In this document: piece after piece, positions 1 through 6,336 of the stretch
Position numbering within the stretch: position 1 is the first letter of the stretch
Layout of the letters: the number at the start of each line of letters is the position of its first letter
From: Bacillota bacterium
GTDB taxonomy: Bacteria > Bacillota > Clostridia > Lachnospirales > Lachnospiraceae
NCBI GenBank assembly: GCA_023435505.1
Contig: JAEYRR010000272.1
Span: 1 to 7,387 of the forward strand
Direction: 5' to 3'
DNA: 7,387 nt
Program-made: the position numbers and the translations under genes
The notes under the pieces: generated by a model
What the model saw: only the letters and a program-made list of their open reading frames with translations
The model's database searches: none
What the model was told of the DNA's origin: nothing

Positions 1-1715
1 GCGTAATACTGCACAAAGGTAGGAATTGCTCCTCTAGTTTCTTTTAGCTTAGATAAGTATGCAGGCCATAATTCAAACATGTACTTATAATACCAATTCT
101 TCTCGAATATCCCTGGATAATCATCAAAATTCCAATCTATCGGTTGTCTATAGTCATAAACAGCTTCTCCCACGTAACCTATTTTATTATGATTCATGAG
201 AAGTTCTAGAAAATATCGTTTTTCATTTTCCTCTCCATTTGGCATGCTAGTATTGATAAAGGTATCTTTTCGTATAATAGTTCCATAGAAAAAATGTGGA
301 AAACAGCTGAACTCATATCTCAGATCAATCACTACATTTTCATTCCTCATACTTTCAGCCGGAGAACTTATATAATCTAACTTACGTTTTTCATTCTGCA
401 TATAGTATTTTTGTGACATACCAATGACAACATCATTTTTAGCGTAGACTGTTACCATGAATTCGTACATCTTTTCCATGTAGTCAGGGGTAATATCATC
501 TCCACCATGGACAAATACCACATATTCACCTTGAACATGCTCCTTTGAATCATTAATAATCTGCGCTTTGGATTTTTTATAGCAATCCACCAATTGGAAA
601 GCTCCACGATATAACTGGGCAAAATACTCTTGGTCCTGTTGTTTCGTCTTACTGCAGATAATGACCTGAAGCCTATCCTTCTTAATACTCTGTTTATGCA
701 ACAAAGACAGGGTATTAAGATTCTTCTCATGACTTTCCGAAGCAACATAGATGACAGAGATATCATAGGGATAGTCATTCTGATAATATAATCTTCTGGT
801 GCGAATGTCAGCCATATACGCCATAAGTCCATACTGATTATAATAAATCGATGGATCTATATATTGAAGAATATCTTTAGATTGCATTATGTACTCGGTT
901 ACATTATTAACCTTACGGTTTCTTTTTGCCAGAATTGCCTGTACTCTGCTATCTATCAAATACATAGATAGACTCTGAATAAATTTAGGAATCTGACACT
1001 GTTTTACCATAAACCTTTGGAATAATGGTAATATAAATTCAGTTTTGTAATCATGATACCAGGATGTTTTTTTATTATCCTGATACTTCTTCACATTGTA
1101 CTCAATTGGCTTTGCATAGGAATACACAAGATTCCCCATATAAAGCATTCTTGGATGCTTTATTATTAATTCAATCAAAAGGCCTCTTTTTAAGTCGTAC
1201 TCTAATAGACTGCTTATGTCTACATTACAAAACAGACTGCTACTAAAGAAAGTGCCGCCTAGACCAATGGGCATAATGCTTGCATCCTGATTGAAATCTA
1301 CTACATGACAATCCTGATTCTCTGGATTAGTAAAAGGATCCGTCACTTTACCCCGGTAAGCCCTCTGGGTAAATGCACACATTTCCTGTCTAAGTTCCAT
1401 TACATCACAGACCAACTGCATGAAATTTGTCTGAATCTCATCGCCAGGTCTAATAAAGGTGATATAATCTCCAAAGCACATTTCTTGTAGCCTACTAAAT
1501 CTTTCCTTACCATTCTCACCAAAGCAGTATTTTATTTTGATTCTGGAAGTATCATTCAATCGTATTATATTTTCTTCTTTCGTTACTACTATAATCTCAG
1601 GACTCTCCTGTATGATATCTTCCCTATTAATAAAGCTGTTTATCCAGCCTAAATTGTTATACTGGCTTTCATCAGCCAATATAACAATAGATAATCTAGT
1701 GTTTTCGCATGTCAT
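1..1715 (-). CDS. Large protein with tandem GT-A (GT2)-like modules, 3' end beyond window
   Basis: This frame is open for 571 codons from ATG at 1715 to the left edge without a stop; the C-terminus is missing. GGAGGA at 1723-1728 sits 7 bases before the ATG. Two glycosyltransferase-2-like modules are visible. The first (about 7-235) begins RLSIVILADES, has GDYITFIRPGDE at 82-93 and ends near TSWYHDYKTEFILP (217-230). The second (about 316-560) begins YDISVIYVASES, has GEYVVFVHGGDD at 396-407 and ends near VYDYRQP (519-525) and NWYYKYMFELWP (540-551). The metal-binding DxD expected after the FI/FV strand is RPG in one and HGG in the other, so ordinary GT2 catalysis is doubtful. The segment 236-315 is probably helical. 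No signal peptide or membrane span is seen. Module 1 resembles the N-terminus of the TagF-like protein just upstream, so a polyol-phosphate transferase domain may follow beyond the edge; this is inference. Otherwise it could be a GT2-like accessory protein. Confidence 0.85.
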   Translation of the reverse strand, partial: MTCENTRLSIVILADESQYNNLGWINSFINREDIIQESPEIIVVTKEENIIRLNDTSRIKIKYCFGENGKERFSRLQEMCFGDYITFIRPGDEIQTNFMQLVCDVMELRQEMCAFTQRAYRGKVTDPFTNPENQDCHVVDFNQDASIMPIGLGGTFFSSSLFCNVDISSLLEYDLKRGLLIELIIKHPRMLYMGNLVYSYAKPIEYNVKKYQDNKKTSWYHDYKTEFILPLFQRFMVKQCQIPKFIQSLSMYLIDSRVQAILAKRNRKVNNVTEYIMQSKDILQYIDPSIYYNQYGLMAYMADIRTRRLYYQNDYPYDISVIYVASESHEKNLNTLSLLHKQSIKKDRLQVIICSKTKQQDQEYFAQLYRGAFQLVDCYKKSKAQIINDSKEHVQGEYVVFVHGGDDITPDYMEKMYEFMVTVYAKNDVVIGMSQKYYMQNEKRKLDYISSPAESMRNENVVIDLRYEFSCFPHFFYGTIIRKDTFINTSMPNGEENEKRYFLELLMNHNKIGYVGEAVYDYRQPIDWNFDDYPGIFEKNWYYKYMFELWPAYLSKLKETRGAIPTFVQYY

Positions 1716-1722
1716 AGTACCG

Positions 1723-1728
1723 TCCTCC
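1723..1728 (-). promoter_or_regulatory. Ribosome binding site of the tandem GT-A-like gene
   Basis: The minus strand reads GGAGGA, then 7 bases (CGGTACT), then ATG at 1715. It lies inside the 18-base gap after the TAA of the upstream gene. It supports the reality and start of a gene that is cut by the window edge. Confidence 0.85.
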
Positions 1729-1733
1729 AACTA

Positions 1734-4430
1734 TTACAACTTAAGATACTTAACTGCTGACTCATATACACGTTTACAGTTGTCTTTATCTTGGTACGTA
1801 AAGAATCTTTTAATACGATTTCTATAGTTCTCGTTTAACTCGCATTGATTGCTCATATATTCACACATTTCATTTACGACCTCTTCTTCATTTATACAAA
1901 CTGGGCCAAATCCTTCTGTTACATAATCTAAACCACCTTCTGCATACTGAGGTGGTAAAGTAGATGGATGATAATATATCAAAGGCTTATTCAGATTTGC
2001 ATAGTCAAACTGTATACCTGAGTAGTCTGTTACCATAAGGGATGCTTCTGTTAATATCTTCTCATAACTGATATCCCCTGCTCCCGCTATAATTTCAACG
2101 AAATCATTGGCATCAAAATCCTTAATCTGTTGACTCAGAACCGGATGAATCAGATACTTGATTTGATAATTATACTTTTTTGCAGCTTCAAGTAATCTGT
2201 TGTTATTAATCAAGGAGTTATAAACCTTAAAATATTCACTTCTCTTGAAATTTTCACTATAGGTATGCATATGTCCCTTTTTATTAGTGCCTGCGGTGAC
2301 ACTACGACGCCATGTAGGACTAATCAAAATATAGCGTTTGTCATCCTTCTTTAACCCATCATATCTAGGCGCACCAGTCAGAAGCAGCTGTTCCGGTTTG
2401 TATCCGTATATAGGCTTGGACAAATTTTCAATTTCATATGGAGATACACAAAAATATAATTTAATATTGTCGTGCAGACGATTTTGATACTGTGCAATTT
2501 TTTGAATGGTAAGACCATGTTGCAGACACATTATCTCTGCATTAAATAAATCTCTGACGTATTTTTCGACTGCTGACCAATAACCACAGGATAGTTCTAC
2601 ATCCACACGTGTAGCAAATATGGCTGTACTATGCAAGGAAATTACTTTATGCCATATGGAGTTAAAACCTAATACTGTTCCGTATTTCTCCTTGAGATAC
2701 TTATATTCCTTTGCATTCTTATTTATAACATAATAAATCTTTATATTGTCACAATCTCTTCTTTCAGATACATAACGATAAAAATATTCCCCATTATCTC
2801 CACCTTTGAACATCTGGTCATAGGTTAACCAAATTTGCTTTTTATAGAAATATGGTCTAGTAATCCAATATAATAGGCGTAGAAACATACATTTTAGAGA
2901 ACGGGATAGATTTTTCCCCTTACGTATATAACTAAAAGTAAAGAGAATCTCATTTATAATAATACCAAAAGGATTTCTATTCGTAATTAGAAATTGTTTG
3001 CTATCATTACAGTATTTTAACATATAATTTCCAAAACACCAGTATGAATTACAAAATTTTTCATATAGCCTAGATTGTATCTTATCAAACCTTACATCCA
3101 AAGTCCACACATAATCCATATACTCCAGATTTATAACGAACTTCTCTTTAGAAGTAAGATTTCCAACAGGAATTAAAAGACTGAATGTATAACCCTTTTG
3201 TACGGTTTTATTAAAGAATTTTGTGAAAGAGTAGATGTTAGTACGTACTCCTTCATATTCTGTGCGATCTGACTTCGCTTTTATTTTAATCTGATCAAAG
3301 TCCAGAAAATATGCATTGGAAATCGCCCCATCAATCACCAGGTTATCCTTTTCATAATTAATAGCTTTAATATGCAGTGCTATATTACTGATATCTTCAA
3401 CAACGACTTCCTTAAAAACTCCTACAGGACATCCCCCTTGCTCTGTTAATTCAGGCAAGGCATCATAGTCCTCGTATTTCATACGCAACAGATTCAGTCC
3501 CATAAAACGTGGTAATATACGTCTGGTATCTGATTCATACTGAGATATGATATGGTCTGGAATATATTGCAATGCTTCCTTGACCTTATCAAAGAATACC
3601 TCCAAGTCATCATGAAGCAGAATGTCTTTATTTCGATCATTCATATTGCAGGCAAACTTTATAATTAATAAATACAGCATCGCGTATTTTTCATAGTCAT
3701 AGGTAGCGTTCTTTAATGTTGGTAGTATATATTGTTTAAGATCTTCTGTGTACCAACTCTTACTGTACTGGTCCGGATAATTAAAGAAATCAATTTCTAA
3801 CTCCTTTTTAATAAAGATCTTCTTCTCCACGATACCATAGCTATGCTCACACTGTTTAAACAATTGCAACAGTAGATCTGTATAAGCCTGATGCCGAATG
3901 TCTTCGTGAACTATGACTTCTTTCAGTTCTTCCACATGGGCAAAAAAGCTGTTAAACTTCAGATTAATCCGATAACAGTCTCTCATTAAATCAATGGTTG
4001 TATTACGTTCATTAAACTTCAGATATCCCCTTTTATGTCCTTTATTGTCTATAAGGGTAGGGGTGAGACATACTAAAGGGCTTTTGCTTTTTTGTATAAA
4101 TCGATTGATTGCAAAAAGTGCGCCTTTCTCATAAGTCATATTTTCTGTAATAAAAGTGACATACTCCCCTGTCCACAGCTCTCTTGATTGATCGAAAGCC
4201 TGCGCTGATGTCTTGCCTTCACAATTCATATATTGCACCAAAACTACACCGGTTTCCTGATAGCGTGTTGCTTCTTTGGCATTCCTCTCATCTCCGGCTC
4301 CGTCTAACAGTATTACCTGAATATCCAGTTTAGGCCAACGCTTTGCCTCCTCGCTGATATTCTCTAGTACATGGTGTAACCTATCATGATTTTTTCCATA
4401 TAGATTGATTGTGAATCTTCTTCCGTTCAT
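1734..4430 (-). CDS. TagF-like CDP-glycerol/ribitol glycerophosphotransferase with N-terminal GT-A-like module
   Basis: Predicted to transfer polyol phosphate from a CDP-polyol to a growing glycopolymer at the inner membrane face. Residues about 535-895 match the CDP-glycerol glycerophosphotransferase family of TagF/TagB/TarL: QHG (637-639), SPTWR (704-708), IHP (761-763), TDYSG followed by FDY (801-810) and FGP (841-843). The catalytic-type histidines (638, 762) and the TDYS loop are kept. QHG replaces the WHGTPLK form of classical TagF. Residues 1-240 form a GT-A-like module ending in KSWYTEDLKQYILP; its DxD site reads TEN (95-97), so it is probably not an active glycosyltransferase. Residues about 340-450 look beta-rich, and 502-533 is a basic, aromatic stretch suited to membrane-surface binding. 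The ATG at 4430 has an ideal AGGAGGTGA. The gene starts 30 bases after the LicD fusion and stops 18 bases before the next gene. Glycerol versus ribitol specificity cannot be told. Confidence 0.93.
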   Translation of the reverse strand: MNGRRFTINLYGKNHDRLHHVLENISEEAKRWPKLDIQVILLDGAGDERNAKEATRYQETGVVLVQYMNCEGKTSAQAFDQSRELWTGEYVTFITENMTYEKGALFAINRFIQKSKSPLVCLTPTLIDNKGHKRGYLKFNERNTTIDLMRDCYRINLKFNSFFAHVEELKEVIVHEDIRHQAYTDLLLQLFKQCEHSYGIVEKKIFIKKELEIDFFNYPDQYSKSWYTEDLKQYILPTLKNATYDYEKYAMLYLLIIKFACNMNDRNKDILLHDDLEVFFDKVKEALQYIPDHIISQYESDTRRILPRFMGLNLLRMKYEDYDALPELTEQGGCPVGVFKEVVVEDISNIALHIKAINYEKDNLVIDGAISNAYFLDFDQIKIKAKSDRTEYEGVRTNIYSFTKFFNKTVQKGYTFSLLIPVGNLTSKEKFVINLEYMDYVWTLDVRFDKIQSRLYEKFCNSYWCFGNYMLKYCNDSKQFLITNRNPFGIIINEILFTFSYIRKGKNLSRSLKCMFLRLLYWITRPYFYKKQIWLTYDQMFKGGDNGEYFYRYVSERRDCDNIKIYYVINKNAKEYKYLKEKYGTVLGFNSIWHKVISLHSTAIFATRVDVELSCGYWSAVEKYVRDLFNAEIMCLQHGLTIQKIAQYQNRLHDNIKLYFCVSPYEIENLSKPIYGYKPEQLLLTGAPRYDGLKKDDKRYILISPTWRRSVTAGTNKKGHMHTYSENFKRSEYFKVYNSLINNNRLLEAAKKYNYQIKYLIHPVLSQQIKDFDANDFVEIIAGAGDISYEKILTEASLMVTDYSGIQFDYANLNKPLIYYHPSTLPPQYAEGGLDYVTEGFGPVCINEEEVVNEMCEYMSNQCELNENYRNRIKRFFTYQDKDNCKRVYESAVKYLKL

Positions 4431-4433
4431 ATG

Positions 4434-4442
4434 TCACCTCCT
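4434..4442 (-). promoter_or_regulatory. Strong ribosome binding site of the TagF-like gene
   Basis: The minus strand reads AGGAGGTGA, a near-perfect anti-16S match, with 6 bases between AGGAGG and ATG at 4430. It is the strongest site in the window. Its position in a 30-base gap with no hairpin seen suggests read-through from the LicD fusion gene. Confidence 0.9.
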
Positions 4443-4460
4443 AACTCATTTCTAATTCAT

Positions 4461-6308
4461 CTATTTACTATAAGGACCTAAGTCCAGTAGATAGATGTTG
4501 TGGCTATTCTTTCTTTTGGAGACACCAATCATTTGCATATAGTCACCATATAAGTGCTTTAGATACTTATCGTACTCCTTTGGAACCGGTAATAAAACGG
4601 ACTCAAACGGAACATATATGGTTTCCTCTAACCACTCCTTAGGAAAAGGACCTTTCTTAAGATTTTGCCCCATTCCATCGTATAAAAATCTTCTATTCTT
4701 CTTATGTTTATAATGCTCTATTACCTTAAACTGCAGCCATTCCAAAAAACTCATTGGTAAAATTGTTTTTAGGATAGAGGCAAAGAAGCGATATAATTTG
4801 TGACTTCCATCACCATGTACATACGTATCGTTCCATTTGTTATATACCAGCGATCTAGTAAGAACCGTCAGGTTCTGATGCATCTTTTGTCCGAATTTCG
4901 AATTTGATGTATAATCATGTGGAAAGAGATCTACAAAGAAGCCTACATTGATATCCGATAGTTTCTTGGTAAACTCTGTTGCACAGATGGTATTCTTAAC
5001 TCTTACCTTACTAAAGAAATGGTTGTTCTTATCGTTCTGTGCGGTCTGTAACTCTAGATAATCTGGAAGCTCCGAAACTGCCACCTTTACAAAGCGATCA
5101 TAATCTTCTCGAAGCATCATGATATCTGCATCATCATCCCAAGGGATAAATCCCTGATGTCTAATAGCTCCTAACAGGGTTCCTCCCCCTAAGAAGTATT
5201 TGATTCCATTCTGTTTACAAATCCTATCGATTTCCAATAATACTTTTAACATTAGCTTCTGAATCGCAGACAGTTTACCATTATAGGTATCATGAAATAG
5301 GAAGATAGAATCTTTCCATGTTTGCGCTTTCAAGGCCATCTCAAATCCATCCGAAACATCCACCTTCCCAGAATAGCCTGCTAAAAATAACTTCGCAGAA
5401 TCTAGAGCAATCGGATGTAAGGCTTCTTCTCTTCCATTAACAAAAGTAATCTTGACACTGTCCTTTAACGATTCTGATAATATTCTTCCAATCTCAAAGG
5501 TGGTTATCAGTGAGTTGGCACCTGATACATTATATAGTTCATTCTCTTTTTGTAAAATGATAGAATACAACACTGCTCCTAATAAATCACTTAGATAAAC
5601 TAAGGTATACTTATCCGGATTTAGATAGAGGGTAATGTCCTCTCCCTGACCACACAGCTTCATCAACTCATGAAGGGGATGGCTATTAAAATCTTCTCCT
5701 CCTAGTGCAATGGCAGAACGGAGTATGATATATGGGATCTTAAGGTTTATAGCCCTATCTATGATATCGTGTTCATAGGCACGGATAGCATTGCCTTTCT
5801 GTTCTTCCTCATACTCATGCTCAGCTATAACGACACCAGTAGGAACCTTACCATAGCTTCTATAATCGGAAAGGAGCACTATTTTCTTCAATCCCTTTAA
5901 CGCCAAGGCTTTTAGCGCACGATTAACAAAGTCCTGCCTAAGAAATCTCTCGGAGTCATCCATCTTTCTATTACAAAAGCCAGGATCAATACAATAGTCC
6001 ACTTCCTGTAATTGGGACAGTTCTTCTATCGTTACTTCTACCAAATCCGTTCTTTCTAAAAACTCATTTGGAAAAAGTGCTTCTGATTCTGATTGCTCAG
6101 TATTCACATAATATACTGTTATATTTTCTTTATATTTATCGTTTAACACCAAAAAAGAACAAATAATAGCCCTAGCCAGACTTTTAACGTCTGACCCAAG
6201 GCATACTATTCGTTTCTCTCTTAGTATTTCTCTATTCAACTGTTTATTTTCCAAAATAGATTCCACTGCATCTAGCTCGTACTCATTTAACAATTCCTTT
6301 AAAAGCAT
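4461..6308 (-). CDS. Degenerate SDR-like domain fused to LicD family transferase
   Basis: The protein probably transfers a phospho-substituent to a surface glycan. LicD proteins are known for phosphocholine transfer and are related to the ribitol-phosphate transferases FKTN/FKRP. Residues are numbered from the upstream ATG at 6314. Residues 347-617 are a full LicD domain: GGGTLLGA (376-383), PWDDDAD with the acidic metal-binding cluster (391-397), and the usual C-terminal landmarks YGDYM (589-593) and SHNIYLLDLGPY (604-615). Residues about 35-333 resemble an extended SDR (GSDVKSLA 40-47, LLSDYRSYG 147-155, YLSDLLGAVL 240-249, YNVSG 261-265, VDVSDG 318-323). However, the glycine motif is broken and the YxxxK pair appears lost, with NAI at 175-177 where the neighbour has YAI. 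The start at 6308 is preferred because GAGGA (6316-6320) lies 7 bases before it but only 1 base before the ATG at 6314. No signal peptide or clear membrane span is seen. The choice of substrate (choline, ribitol, glycerol or sugar phosphate) is open. Confidence 0.92.
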   Translation of the reverse strand: MLLKELLNEYELDAVESILENKQLNREILREKRIVCLGSDVKSLARAIICSFLVLNDKYKENITVYYVNTEQSESEALFPNEFLERTDLVEVTIEELSQLQEVDYCIDPGFCNRKMDDSERFLRQDFVNRALKALALKGLKKIVLLSDYRSYGKVPTGVVIAEHEYEEEQKGNAIRAYEHDIIDRAINLKIPYIILRSAIALGGEDFNSHPLHELMKLCGQGEDITLYLNPDKYTLVYLSDLLGAVLYSIILQKENELYNVSGANSLITTFEIGRILSESLKDSVKITFVNGREEALHPIALDSAKLFLAGYSGKVDVSDGFEMALKAQTWKDSIFLFHDTYNGKLSAIQKLMLKVLLEIDRICKQNGIKYFLGGGTLLGAIRHQGFIPWDDDADIMMLREDYDRFVKVAVSELPDYLELQTAQNDKNNHFFSKVRVKNTICATEFTKKLSDINVGFFVDLFPHDYTSNSKFGQKMHQNLTVLTRSLVYNKWNDTYVHGDGSHKLYRFFASILKTILPMSFLEWLQFKVIEHYKHKKNRRFLYDGMGQNLKKGPFPKEWLEETIYVPFESVLLPVPKEYDKYLKHLYGDYMQMIGVSKRKNSHNIYLLDLGPYSK

Positions 6309-6315
6309 TATCATA

Positions 6316-6320
6316 TCCTC
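6316..6320 (-). promoter_or_regulatory. Ribosome binding site that decides the LicD fusion start
   Basis: The minus strand reads GAGGA followed by TATGATAATG. The first ATG (6314) is only 1 base from GAGGA, too close for normal initiation. The second (6308) is 7 bases away, the usual spacing. The start at 6308 is therefore preferred, shortening the protein by two residues to 615. Confidence 0.7.
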
Positions 6321-6336
6321 ACTTAAACGGGATAAC

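Noticed and set aside
452..832. Minus-strand open frame of 126 codons
   Set aside because: It lies in another frame inside the left-edge gene, whose own frame is open throughout and has GT2-like landmarks. Its product is low-complexity and matches nothing recognisable.
1064..1827. Three short plus-strand open frames (1064-1246, 1305-1490, 1537-1827)
   Set aside because: They run antisense to well-supported genes. I see no ribosome binding site before 1537, and their products have no recognisable motif. The last also spans a gene junction. They are shadows of the minus-strand genes.
3952..4024. 13-base direct repeat TTAAACTTCAGAT, copies 60 bases apart
   Set aside because: Both copies encode the peptide LKFN in the same frame of the TagF-like protein. 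Two copies of a short AT-rich word in coding sequence are expected by chance, and no further copies or flanking structure were seen.
4431..4460. Possible terminator or regulatory hairpin between the LicD fusion and TagF-like genes
   Set aside because: The 30-base gap holds a weak direct repeat (ATGAATTAG / ATGAGTTAG on the minus strand) but no GC-rich inverted repeat or T-run; it is mostly the ribosome binding site.
6312..6314. ATG at 6314 as the start of the LicD fusion
   Set aside because: The only Shine-Dalgarno candidate ends one base before it, which is too close, while the next in-frame ATG at 6308 has normal spacing. The difference is only two residues.
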